From Phascolarctos cinereus (Eukaryota; Chordata; Mammalia; Diprotodontia; Phascolarctidae): 64,000 nt of DNA. The stretch spans positions 5,495,001 to 5,559,000 of the forward strand of contig NW_018343969.1 in assembly GCF_002099425.1 (NCBI RefSeq). Reading direction: 5' to 3'. A program made the position numbers and the translations under genes. Positions 46,070 to 57,129 of this stretch are shown piece after piece. The stretch's first letter is position 1; each line of letters begins with the position of its first letter. The notes under the pieces were generated by a model that saw nothing but the letters and a program-made list of their open reading frames with translations, did not search any database and was not told the origin of the DNA.

Positions 46070-46435
46070 ATTTTTGAGAGAAAAATGTTTAAAGTGATGT
46101 AGCAAGTATCCCTTCTGGATCACTGCCTGGTCATGGCAGAGGGGCTTACACGGCTCAATGAAATTATGAGCTATGCTGTTCAAGGTTACCCAAGATGGAC
46201 AGGTCATAGTGGAGAGTTCTGACAGGTGATCCACTAAAGAAGGAAATGGCAAACCACTCCAGTATCTTTGCCAAGAAAACCCCATGGGCAGTATTAAAAT
46301 GCTAAAAGAAATGACATCAGAAGATGAGCCCCTCAGGTCAGAAGAGTCCCTGGAGTGTCATATAGTCAATGGGGTCATGAAGACCGTGAGGTCTGCAAAT
46401 ATGCAGTCATGACTAAACAACTGAAAAACAAAAAG
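46070..46435 (+). mobile_element. RTE LINE fragment (BovB-like)
   Basis: GATCACTGCCTGGTCATGGC, AGAGGGGCTTACACGGCTCA, CCCAAGATGGACAGGTCATA, GTGGAGAGTTCTGACAGG and GAAGATGAGCCCCTCAGGTC are the sense-strand RTE 3' region. It directly follows the L2 tail. Confidence 0.8.
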
Positions 46436-46439
46436 TAAG

Positions 46440-47620
46440 CTTGTGGAAAAAGTACCTTAATATACAATCAGCCAGTGCTGGTTCAGTTTGAAATCAGCCT
46501 GAATGATGCAGCTTTTTGCCAGGGGAAATGTGACTATCAAAATCAATACCCCAAGCAGACTTGTCCTATCTAAAAGATTTTTAGTAATCTAGAAGACATC
46601 CCCACATTCATCCCAGAAAGTTAGGAGGCATTCATTCTGGACATAACCTAAAGGGTTTGTTTGATTTTATTTTGGGGAACCTTCCTGTGGTTCTAGACCA
46701 TTACCAGGACTTAACTCTCTTCTTGGAGCATTTCCAAAATAAGAGATAACCTGAACTTTTCAAGGGTTGCAGAAGCAGTCTTTAGTTGATACACCAACTG
46801 TCTTAATTCCAGGAGTGAGGAACAAAATACCACTGATTCCAGGCCATTTAGACCAAACCAACTCACTGTTTAAAGGGTAAAGATTCAAGTTACTGCACTG
46901 GTTGATAAATTTAAGAAGCACCAGTCCTCCTGCAAACTGCTTCTGTCCCCAGACTCTCCATAAAAGGCAAATCCAATTCCAACTTTGCCTTCCTTCTAAA
47001 TTGTTCATTATTGCTTTAGGGCACACAAGTGAATGAGTTTGTTTTATTACTAATCTCAATTTGCACTATTTCCTGAATTGCAATTTCGTAGCAGTTTGTC
47101 AATATTATCTTTCTAAAAAGAGACCAAGCAAACTGCCGAGATGCATTTTTTAATGGCCTCCTGGTGGTAATTAAAATGTCATTTATGAAATAATGGCTTG
47201 CTCTTTTTTACCTGATTTGAAATGAGTGCTTGCCTTTATTCATGTCATCCTGTTCTTTCCACCCTGAAGAACTATGCTCAAAGTAGTCTAGGAATCCTCT
47301 ATCATTGGAGGCAGAAAAAAGCCAGGGGGATTCGAATCCCTGTGCCTATCTCTTTCACAACTTCTGTTTGTGGAATTATCCCAAGCAGTTTAGAGTACGT
47401 GGATTCTCTTGGGAACCTTATTCCTCTTTCCCAAATTATGTACTCATCCATTCAGGCACAGGAATTAAGAAATATGTGTTTATTTCACCAAATTATTTCT
47501 ATGCTATCATCAAGAATAATATTAAATCTGTCAGATTTGGGGAGAGATCCCCACACCTTAAGATTCAGAGATTATATGTGAATGATCATCTTCCAGCTGA
47601 AAATGATCTCTTCTGACTTT
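46440..47620. other. Intronic stretch, no repeats recognised, possible conserved non-coding block at 47040-47230
   Basis: Frames of 99-119 codons have no recognisable domain. 47090-47215 is complex, repeat-free and rich in homeodomain-like TAATTA/ATTTAT cores (GGTAATTAAAATGTCATTTA). Confidence 0.4.
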
Positions 47621-47629
47621 AATTGTCAT

Positions 47630-47740
47630 AATTGATAAAGGACTAGCCTCAAAGCCAGAAAAACCTTGCTTCCAGTGCTACCTGTGAAACATACTGTATG
47701 TGACCCTGAACAAGTGATTTAATCTTGTTGTCCTTAAGAG
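47630..47740 (+). mobile_element. MIR-type SINE, short
   Basis: AGCCAGAAAAACCTTGCTTC, CAGTGCTACCTGTGAAACAT and GTATGTGACCCTGAACAAGT are a plus-strand MIR. Confidence 0.7.
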
Positions 47741-47884
47741 TGCAGCAACAAAGAAAACGATAATAATTTCCTTCTTGTAAAATTATGTCATTTTCTGATC
47801 TTGATCTATTTGACAGTGAGGAGGACTTCAGAAAGGATCCAAGGTGTGTTTTTATTTGGAGAGTAAATCTCACTTCTCCCTCTG

Positions 47885-48145
47885 GAGGCAGCTAGGTGAC
47901 ACAATGGATAGAGCCCTGGGCATGGAGTCCAGAGGATCTATTTCAAATTCAGCCTCAAACACTTACCAGCTGCATGTCCCTGGGTAAGTCGTTTAAACTG
48001 TGCCTCAATTTCCTCAACTGTAAAATGGGGAAAATAATAGCATTCATCTTACATGGCTGTTTTGAAGATCAAATGAGATATTTGGATAGCACCTAGCATA
48101 GTCCCAGACACACGTAGATGCTTAATAAATGCATGTTTATTTCCT
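47885..48145 (+). mobile_element. MIR SINE, nearly full length
   Basis: GGCAGCTAGGTGACACAATG, GGGCATGGAGTCCAGAGGAT, CCAGCTGCATGTCCCTGGGT, GCCTCAATTTCCTCAACTGT and AGCACCTAGCATAGTCCCAG then TGCTTAATAAATGC. Confidence 0.88.
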
Positions 48146-48254
48146 TCCTTATCTACACAGACTCCTGCATGAAGTTTAGGGAGCCCTATACTTCTTACTT
48201 ACTTGGCTTGATTTATCCGTGACTTTAATGGAGCCCCTGAAGTTAAAATAATAG

Positions 48255-48410
48255 AAGCAGATCATTTTAGAGTTGGGACCTTAGAAAACATCTTACCCAA
48301 GCCTTTTCTCTTACAGATGAGGAAACTAAAGAGCAGAGAAGTGAAGTGACTTGTCTAAGGTCACAATGCTAATTAATGGCAAAGCCAGGAGGATAACCCT
48401 CATATCATTC
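48255..48410 (-). mobile_element. MIR-type SINE
   Basis: CTCTTACAGATGAGGAAACT, AGTGAAGTGACTTGTCTAAG and GTCACAATGCTAATTAATGG are a reversed MIR. Confidence 0.8.
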
Positions 48411-48704
48411 GAAAAGACTGCTACTTGATCTAATTTTCAGCTCATCTCTTCAAAACAAACTACGTTTCTCATTCCAATTCTTTTTGTTCTCATTTTTTTT
48501 AGGAGTTCTTTCATGTATGCTCAGAGTTCACTCTTGTTATATTTATGCCTGGAGTCGGTATTTATACTTACCCACACTATGTTACCTCGGCCCATAGATT
48601 CTTTGAAAGGAAATGAAACAATCTTATGAAACTACTCTCAAACCTTTTCTTTTTTAGTTTTGGCATATGAAACAAAAAAAAAATGAATGTGTAGGATTTT
48701 TCAC

Positions 48705-49060
48705 GTATTGTCTGATAAACCTTTGTTGAGAATCTCCTTAGTATAAGCCATCGTGCTAGGTGCTGGAGATACGAAGATAGGTATCACACAAGAAGAGCTG
48801 CCAAGGATCTAACAATCTAATTAAAGTACATAAATAACTGTGATACAAGGGAGAATGAGAGAAGTGCAAAGAAGAATTTTGGCAGAAGGGCTGTGATAAA
48901 TTTGAAGAGGAGAGATCCGAGAGGCTTCATGGAATAGGTGACATCTAAGTCAAGTCTTGAGGGAAGATTAGAAATTGCAATAAATGGTAGAGATGGAAAA
49001 AGAGAGCCTTTTCCAAGTGTAGGAGATGAGATAGAATAGTATTTGATGGGGTTCAAAAAT
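48705..49060 (-). mobile_element. L2 LINE 3' end
   Basis: AAACCTTTGTTGAGAATCTC, GCCATCGTGCTAGGTGCTGG, AAGGATCTAACAATCTAATT, then inner L2: GAATAGGTGACATCTAAGTC and AAGTCTTGAGGGAAGATTAG. Confidence 0.8.
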
Positions 49061-49096
49061 GCCTGCTAAAAGCATTGCCACAGGATAGTGAAGATC

Positions 49097-49345
49097 CAGG
49101 GAATTTAGGTGGTATATTGGATAGAACACCAGACCTAGAGTCAAGATCTGAGTTCGATGCTGGACTCAGACACTTACTAGCCATGTGACCTTGGGCAAAT
49201 CGGTTAATCTCTATTTGCCACAGCTCCTGATCTGTAAAATGAGGACAAACTGGAGAAAGAAATGGCAAACCAGTCCAGCATCTTTGCTAAGAAAACCCCA
49301 TTGACAAATCCATGGGGTCACAGAGAATTAGATAGGACTGAACAA
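49097..49345 (+). mobile_element. Mar-1 type CORE-SINE with RTE-like tail
   Basis: GAATTTAGGTGGTATATTGG, CTAGAGTCAAGATCTGAGTT, ACTAGCCATGTGACCTTGGG, CAACTGGAG-like tail AAATGGCAAACCAGTCCAGC, ATCCATGGGGTCACAGAG and GGACTGAACAATTGAACAA. Confidence 0.85.
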
Positions 49346-49349
49346 TTGA

Positions 49350-50700
49350 ACAAGTGGAAGCCAGCTGATCTTAACACTAATTGATGTTAAACACAATTAA
49401 CAAGATTCAGTCTGTTAGTATTCTCAAGTTACAGTGTAGAGGAGGAAATGGTAGGAGTTACCTACATTGGGATGTTTTAGAAGGGCAAGGACTAATAAAG
49501 GGTCAAGGGGACAAGTAATTCAATCATTTTGGAGTGGGCATTATAGAAATAGTTTACAATCGAGCAAAAGGTGGATAGAGAGAAAAGTGGGGCCATGATA
49601 GTATGGTTAAACTGGGTGAATATGGAGGAATCAACATTGGAGGTCAAGATGAGAGTTAATAACTGGCATGGGAAACATGGTAAGATAGAAGATAATTGTC
49701 AGAGAGATAAATGTCGAAGTTCAGCATCTTAGGGGTGGAACAATTTTGAGTGAAAGGAAGATCTAAGGTATAGCATGTATTCCAGTAGATGTCTGAAGTA
49801 GGGGTCATAGGAATTTGAGAGGTGGGGTTTTAGAAGGGCCAGAAGTACATATATCATAATTTTGAATGAAAATGTCAAGGGAAGGAGTACTGAAGAACAT
49901 TAATCCAATTTCAAAACAGCACCAAGCCATGGGCTGTAAAAAATGATGAATATAATGAATTCAGAGAAGGCATGGAAAGATGTATATGAGCTGATGCAAA
50001 GTGTTACCCTTTTAATTGTTGAGCATTAGAAGAAGAGGTTGTATAGACAGAGAGATGACATGAAAGGGGACAGCTAAAGGGAGAGTAGGCACAGAGCATA
50101 TTGGATGGCAATGAAACAGCCAAACTCCATTATCCTTCCTACCTGGGAACAAACCAGGGTAAAATCTGTATGTTCTCAATGAATGGGGTAAAAAGGTCAG
50201 GAATACTATAGAGAGAAAAAGAGAAAGATGTAAAAGTATCTCAAATCCACAACCATAGAGATGATTTGGCCACATCTATCCATCATTTCGAACAACTTGG
50301 GACCTGCTGGGATCCATCCTGTGATGAAATATACTTAACGTGACTGACTAATAAAAGCCAAGCCACTGGTAGTCATGAGCTGGTAGCAGAGAAAGAACTC
50401 CTTTGCAACTATAACAACTATAAGATAAATTGGGGATTGATGGGGGAGGGGAAATCTGGAGACCTTTGATGATTTCAAAGTTGATTTTATTCTCTCCTGC
50501 CACTCTTCCTTCCCTCCCATTCTGTCCCTTGGGTTCAATGTCCATAGGAGAAAATTAGCTTTTCTCTCTGACCAGGAAGCAAAAGATAGTAAATAGGGTA
50601 GAGTTTAGGGCAAAGGAGAAAGATCAGGGGTGGTTGAATGGCTGATGGTAAGGTTACTGAGTTGATGTGTTTTCATTAATTAGGGGATAGGAGAAGGAGA
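49350..50700. other. GA-rich stretch, possible old LINE sequence, not assigned
   Basis: Purine-rich plus strand (GAGAGAT, GGGGTCA, GGAAG motifs) similar in feel to reversed L2 ORF2. CATGGAAAGATGTATATGAG near 49975 recalls the LINE 3' UTR seen at 45150. I cannot align enough of it to name a family. Confidence 0.35.
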
Positions 50701-50704
50701 GGAG

Positions 50705-50980
50705 TGATACTAATAAAAATAATATCTAGCATTTATATACCATCTACTGTGTGCCAGTTATTGTGCTGAATGTTTTACAAATATCAGATTTGAATCTCAT
50801 GATAACCCTGGGAGGTGGGTGTTATTATTATCCTCATTAAACACATGGGGAAACTGAGGCGGAGGTTAAGTGACTTGCCTAGGCTCACATAGCCAGTAAA
50901 TGTCTGAGACTGGATTTCGCCTCAGGTCTTCTAATCTCCAGGCCGAGCACTCTACCCACTATTCACTTTGATGCCTAGAA
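50705..50980 (-). mobile_element. MIR3-type CORE-SINE, nearly full
   Basis: GCATTTATATACCATCTACT, GTGTGCCAGTTATTGTGCTG, GGAGGTGGGTGTTATTATTA, GGGGAAACTGAGGCGGAGGT and AGCACTCTACCCACTATTC are a long reversed CORE-SINE. Confidence 0.88.
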
Positions 50981-50984
50981 AATT

Positions 50985-53100
50985 TTATTCCTTTCAATCC
51001 CTGAGAATATAAAGCAGTATTCTGTCCATTTCAACCTTTTTGACACACTTGGCAGGTATCATGATGTTACAGCCAGGGAACCAAGCACTTGTCATGGAAT
51101 AAGTGATTGCAGGGTAATTGCCAGACATTCTCACCCACCGTATAGTGATCTTTGAATACAAAACATTATAAACCTGAACCTACATGACTTTCTATGATTT
51201 ATGTGGTGAGAAGAGCTTATATTTTCTTTTTACCTGGGGGTAAGGGAGTAGAGAGGGGAGTAGGAATAGTATTTTCAAACTGATTAAGCAGCTGTATAGT
51301 CATTTCATCCAAGCCATTAGAACCCCACATCCACACACCAAAGAGGTAACCCCAGATTTGGTATCACTATAGATGCAAAACCTCCATTGACCAACTACTG
51401 AACGATCCCTTCTAACACTGGGACCCCCTCATGACTACCTGGTATGGTGAGATTGGGACCATACAAATTGTCTCTCTACATCCTGTTCTCAGAATCCCTG
51501 ACCCACCCCCACAGTCAATTGTGGGAAATTCAAAGCAATGATCAAAAACCCCAAAGGCAAAATAATCACAGCCTTGTGGCAAGAGGCATAAATGCTGATC
51601 CACATTCTAAAACGATTGTCAGCTCTGATCCTTGGGAACCATGGGGTCTACCGGAGCTAGCTCATACTGGTTCTCAAACAGTGATTATTAAATTTTTAGA
51701 GTGAAAATTTATACCTGAGAAATTGGCAAATGCTACAAATCAGGGCTTGACATTATCTTATTTTCTATACTTAAAGAAAGTGATAAAGAAATCTTTGAAG
51801 TGCCATTAAAATTAAAAGTATGTTGGGCATACTTTACCCTCCCCACCCCCCAGAGAGCCAGTTATCATATATTTGCTGGCTCAGCTATTGGAAGCCATAG
51901 AAAAGTTAGAACTATTTTTAGGATTTCTGGTGTCTTCACAAAGCCCATCAATAAAATCACTCCATTTAGGGAGATAAAATCTAAGAGTAAGGCAAGAGGA
52001 ATTTCATCTGAATGGCAACAGCTTTTCTTTCCTTTCTTCCTCATCATATCCTCTTTCGTATTCCCCCAACTCTTTTCCATATGCTCTACTAAGTCCCCTG
52101 TGCCACAGGGAATAGTTTGCCATGCTACAAAACATGCTTGGGGCTTTTCTTGTATTCTCTTGATACCATATAGATACCATTGGAACAGAGAAGCCATCAT
52201 TTGGTTACTACTTCTTACTAAGGACTACCCTGTCTATTTTTCTGGTACTCTGATGACATCCTTTTTTCCTTCTTCTATATATTTTTTTCTTGCTCATATT
52301 CACTGTTTACCACTCCAATGCCCTTTGTGTGATCCTCAGACTCATTTCTTTGAAAAATTATTAATATTTGACTCACACCCATATAGTGCCACCAAAAGAA
52401 CATTTATGAAAAAGTGAGGCTTTGTTCTAGAGAGTAGCAGGAGTCATTAAGAGGGTGATACATTCATCATCTTTCCTTTTCCAACTATAAGGCTTGATGG
52501 GCCAGGTCCATGGCTGTCCTTGTCTATCATAGTCTAGATAATAGGAGCTGGACCTAGGAACATCAAATATGACCAAAAAATGAGAATGTTTTAATAGATA
52601 GGAAATGACTCATTACTGCTGTGGGAGTCATTCCTGAATTAACTGTCTTAGTTTAGATGGAACACCAACTTGTTACAGCAAAGATCAAAATTGATGAAAC
52701 TAGACCTCATAAAAATGAGAAAAAGATAGGCCATGAAATTAAAACAACTCTGACATGAACTACTTAAACTAAATATTAAATTGAATAAAAAAAGTAACTT
52801 TATATGAGCTAATATCTTTGAATTTAATTTAAATTAATTCAATCTAAACTTTTATGTTTTTCATATATAAAACCAAAACAATGTAAAAATATTAAATTTT
52901 GTTTTCTTTGAGTTTTTTGTTTGTTTGTTTGTTTGGGGTATTTTTTGTGACCTGACTTTTTTGGCAGATTAGTGATCTTTTCATATACCAAAGAGATTCC
53001 TTGTTTTAATCTAAACTACTTAGAGAAAATTGAGAGTATTCCTGAATGTATCCAGGAATAGAGACTTTACAACCACTCACAATACAGAATACACAATACA
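50985..53100. other. Intronic stretch with the longest open frame of the window, nothing recognised
   Basis: A 205-codon frame lies at 51800-52417 on the plus strand, with a 111-codon frame opposite it at 51865-52200. The peptide is rich in Phe, Ser and Ile and low in charge in its middle. No domain or repeat family was recognised. (GTTT)n lies near 52917-52936. Confidence 0.45.
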
Positions 53101-53104
53101 TTCT

Positions 53105-53144
53105 AATGTTTGACCGCTCTCATAGACAAGAAGTTTCTCCCTGG
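53105..53144. repeat. Left arm of a 40-base direct repeat around a SINE
   Basis: Begins AATGTTTGACCGCTCTCATA and ends TTTCTCCCTGG. It aligns without gaps to 53369-53408 with nine differences, seven of them transitions. Confidence 0.75.
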
Positions 53145-53368
53145 GGCACCTAGGATACTAGAGTCAGAAAAGCTCATCTTCCCGAATTCAAATCAGGGCT
53201 CAGACACTTACTAGCTGGGTGACCCTGGACAAGTCACTTTACTCTGTTTGCTTCAGTTTCCTCATCTGTAAAAATGAGCTTGAGAAGGAAATGACAAACC
53301 TTTTCAGTATCATTGCCAAGAAAACCCCAAATTAGGTCACAAAAAATCAGACAGGATTGAACAACAGC
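53145..53368 (+). mobile_element. Mar-1 type CORE-SINE with RTE-like tail
   Basis: Head partly worn (GGCACCTAGGATACTAGAGT), then GAATTCAAATCAGGGCTCAG, ACTAGCTGGGTGACCCTGGA, CAGTTTCCTCATCTGTAAAA, AGAAAACCCCAAATTAGGTC and AGACAGGATTGAACAACAGC. Confidence 0.88.
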
Positions 53369-53408
53369 AATGTCCGATCACTCTCATAGTCAAAAAGTCT
53401 TTCCTTGG
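53369..53408. repeat. Right arm of a 40-base direct repeat around a SINE
   Basis: Begins AATGTCCGATCACTCTCATA and ends GTCTTTCCTTGG; pairs with 53105-53144. Confidence 0.75.
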
Positions 53409-53804
53409 TACCCCTTATTTTTTCTGGATTTAAATATTTATTTTAATGAAATAAATCTCCATTTGTTTATTTTTTTCTGTATTGTGTTTATGTGTGTGTG
53501 TGTAGAGCAAAAGTGGTTAGCATCTTCCTTGTGAAGGACTATAATTTTCATATTTTTTCCTATTCTAAACAATCCCTTTGACATTTCTTTATGAATTTTC
53601 CATTTCTTTAGTCCTTTAATCTCTGGTTTTTCAAATTGGATCAATACTCTTCTCCATGATGGTGAAAATAAAAAAAGAAGGTTCCAACATGTCTATACTT
53701 TCCTTTCTAGATTGTGGTAAAAATGAGTGCTATAAGAATTATGGGAAGGGAGAGTTTGAAAGAAAAGAGATTTATAAGTGCAATGGACCATGGTGGTGCG
53801 GTAG

Positions 53805-53950
53805 TCCAATTACTTTGTTTTATAGATTAGAGTTGAAGTGGCTTGTCCAAGGTGTCCTAGCTTTTCTACAGGCCAATAAAAAAGAGAACAATTGAACCTA
53901 GGTCCTCTAACTCCAAACCAAATGTCCTTTCTACTGTGCTACAGTCTGCT
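53805..53950 (-). mobile_element. MIR-type SINE
   Basis: TTTTATAGATTAGAGTTGAA, GTGGCTTGTCCAAGGTGTCC and AATTGAACCTAGGTCCTCTA then TTTCTACTGTGCTAC are a reversed MIR. Confidence 0.75.
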
Positions 53951-53992
53951 CTGTCCTGATCAATGATGCTGGCTTTTTAATTTCACAATGTC

Positions 53993-54125
53993 TCACACAC
54001 ACACATACACACACACACGTATATGTATATATAAAATGTGTGCATGCATGTGTGTATGTACACACCTACACATACACATGGGTTGCTAACATACACACAT
54101 GTGTATTCATATGTGTTTATATGGT
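53993..54125. repeat. Degenerate (AC)n/(ATAC)n/(TATG)n tract
   Basis: CACACACACATACACACACA grades into TATGTATATATAAAATGTG and TGCATGCATGTGTGTATG blocks. Confidence 0.9.
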
Positions 54126-54713
54126 GAACCATGGCCTAACATATTTTTTCAAATCCATCCAGTCTGTCTCCATTTTGTATTTGTGATATTGGAGGAAGTT
54201 ATACCTAAATTGAATATTTTCCTATTCAATTACATTTCTGTTTAATGTAACTGTTTCCCAGTTAATTGAAATAATTTTGAATTTTGTTTCTTCCAATATA
54301 TTACTAATTCTCCCTTATTTACCACAGCAGTGGCAAAATTGATGAGCCAGTTCTGTGTTTTATTTTCCAAGTCATCAATGAATAGAATGGTTTGGAGTAG
54401 GTGACCACTGAGATTCCTTCTAATGCTCAAATTTTGTGATACTACCCTAGGAACAATAAAAGCTCTTGGATGCAAGAGCATCCATAGATAATTGTAAAGG
54501 GAGCAGCAAAATATATTATACTCTTCCTGACTTTCATAGGGCCCACAATCTTGGTGAGAAAAGAAATAAACACATTAAAGATACTGGAAAATGGAAAGCA
54601 ACATATGAGTGTCCAAAGATTGTATACTATAAAAATGAGAAGGAGATCACTTCTGGGTCAGAGCAAACAGTGAAAGTATGATTTGGCCCATGTCTTAAAG
54701 AATCCCTATATTT

Positions 54714-54926
54714 CAGGGTTCTTAACCACCTAAGTTGGACCTTGTAGGGTTCAATGGATGTAGATTAAAAAAACCCATATTTTTATTTCAATGTAATTAG
54801 ATTATTTTGTAGCCTTATGCATTTTATTTTATGCATTTAAAGTCATTATTCTAAGAAAGGGTCTATAGGCTTCACCAGATTGTCAAAAGGGGTCCACACA
54901 AAAAAGTTTAAGAATTGTTGCCCTGG
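54714..54926 (+). mobile_element. hAT-type MITE, copy 4
   Basis: Best copy. Starts CAGGGTTCTTAACC, ends GTTTAAGAATTGTTGCCCTG, so the ends are inverted copies around TTCTTAA. Inside: ATGCATTTTATTTTATGCAT, GGGTCTATAGGCTTCACCAG and AGGGGTCCACACAAAAAAG. No transposase. Confidence 0.8.
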
Positions 54927-54929
54927 AAC

Positions 54930-56125
54930 ACTACTTGATAAAAATCTTTTAATATGATAGCTATCACCAATAACTATTTTAGAAACACTTTGCTGGATTC
55001 ACCCCTGCCAGAGTATTATGTCCAACACTATACTCTCTTGTTGCTTAAGATTTCCCTTGGTAGTGAATCAGAAGTCTTCTTAAAACCAACTTGGATTGCA
55101 TTTTTCTTACTTAAGTCACTATTGATTAAATTTATCACTTTAATTTTGCTTTCTAGGCTGTAAATATGTTGTAGAAAGAAATGAAATTGTGGAAATAATT
55201 TTGCTTTGCAAAAACATACTATTGTTTCCTACTATCTTAGGCACTTATAAATATCTAATTGATTGATGATTTTTCTAGTGTCTCCCTGGGTATCAAGAGT
55301 TGAGTGTAAATGAACCATTTCATCAATTAATAGTTACTACCCCAATAAAGCTTCCATTTACTTCAAGGAAAACTTTTGCCAACACAAAGAACATAGGGAA
55401 AGACGTGTCTCTATGACAGAGTTGTTAGTGCCACTCATCTCACTGAAATATGCCTATAGATGATGTTCGTAATTAATTTTTTTCGTAAGGATTAAAAGTA
55501 GATACATTAAATGACACTTAGAAATTTTGCTGTTTTCATTTTTGTGCCATATTTGGATTGAGTAATTTACTAGACTATCAGATACCCTGCCTCCATCACT
55601 ACTAGTTATGTTAATGAGGCAGATCAATAGATAGGCAGATTAGAATGTCTAATGATCTTAGTACGGGAAATAACCAAAATCTTCACACATCTTTGTTGTA
55701 ACACTAAAGTTTCCCAGTGAAAAGGGATAGTCTCAGTTAGCTGTGGGTATGTACAAAGACAATGGAGAGTTACAATGACTCCTCTCAATTTCTTATACCC
55801 TGTTGTGTAACATCTTGAATTCTCCTTTGATCTCTTCTGGATATCCCTATGTGTGCCAACACCATTTGCTTTTTAATTTGCAGCCTCTGTTCTGGCTTTC
55901 AGAATTTTTGGGAAAAAGCAGCTGCTGTCTCCGTTAAGAGTTCACATAAGCGGTAACTTAGTTCAGCTCAACATTGGGAAATACTTGAGGACCAAAAAAA
56001 CCAGAATTCCTTTGAAATAGCATAGTTCTACAAGAGATGGTTAAATAGGTGCTTGTGATAGATATAAGTTCTGTTGTTCCAAATCCTTCCTAGCCTTGTT
56101 TTTCCCACCAGCTGTACTATTGAAA
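54930..56125. other. Intronic stretch, nothing recognised
   Basis: No repeat family, gene or RNA that I can support. Confidence 0.5.
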
Positions 56126-56129
56126 AAAA

Positions 56130-56330
56130 AGCTTGGTTCAGTGTGTGAAACACAGGCCTGGGATTCAGACACTGAGGGTTAGAATGCCTGATTTCTACTT
56201 AGTTGTCTTAATAAAAAAAAAAATTAAAGTCCTTGGGAAGTCACCCCAGCAAACCTCAGTTTGCTGACATTTGTAAAATACCAATAATCATACTAAACCA
56301 TCCTAGTCACTGTATATAATAAATATTCAA
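56130..56330 (+). mobile_element. MIR-type SINE
   Basis: AGGCCTGGGATTCAGACACT, GGAAGTCACCCCAGCAAACC, TCAGTTTGCTGACATTTGTA and CACTGTATATAATAAATATT follow MIR order, with an A-run inside. Confidence 0.6.
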
Positions 56331-56949
56331 AAACCATGACTATTAAAAATGATGGAAAGTACTTTATAAACATAAACTGCTCTATAAACACCATTTCCCA
56401 GTTGTCCATTTGTATATTATTTGATCTGGCATAATTTGCTATTTCAGATATATTTGAGCCATGATAAATTAGGATATCATCCTTGGACTTGCTGGGTTTT
56501 AAATTCCACCAACTCTTCTTTATTAAAATTCAATATTCATTCCAAAGGGCACTAAATTAAAGTTAAATGTGGACACTAGACAGGAAGTTTCATTGTATCT
56601 GTATTTTCTGCCTTACTGGTATTAGATTCAGGAAATCTGATGTGATTAAATTACATTCTCTCTGTTGTTTCTCTACACATGAAACCTAAGAATTAACTCA
56701 TTTAGCTGTATCTCTCATTGAACAGATATCTGATTAGCTAATATCCCCCCTCTAAGCATCTTTGGTATTTATTTGAAAATACGTCTTTCATATTATTTAC
56801 AAAGTAGAAGGCCGGTATACCGGAACTTTAAATACCTAACGAGTTGACAAATTGAGCTAAACTAATATGGATCAACATGATTGAGAAGATTTTCCTCAAA
56901 GCAATAGCCATGAAGGGGAATCTGACATTCGGTTCTGGATGCATATCAA

Positions 56950-57037
56950 CAGGATAGATATAGATATAGATATATAGATATAGATATAGATATAGATATA
57001 GACATAGACATAGACATAGACATAGACATAGACATAG

Positions 57038-57086
<49 letters not shown>

Positions 57087-57125
57087 GATAGATATAGATA
57101 TAGATAGATATATAGAGATATATAA
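56950..57125. repeat. Compound hexanucleotide array: (GATATA)n, (GACATA)n, (TACATA)n, (GATATA)n
   Basis: Four blocks that each repeat a six-base unit and differ from the next block by one base: GATATA to about 56999, GACATA at 57000-57040, TACATA at 57041-57084, then GATAGATATA to the end. The minus-strand Tyr-Met / Ser-Met / Ser-Ile frame is an artefact. Confidence 0.95.
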
Positions 57126-57129
57126 TCTC

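Noticed and set aside
47222-47616. Overlapping 119- and 103-codon frames
   Set aside because: Two overlapping frames on one strand have no similarity to known proteins and the composition is that of random translation.
52917-52936. (GTTT)n as a structured element
   Set aside because: It is a short simple repeat, one of several (also 20229-20252), without further signal.
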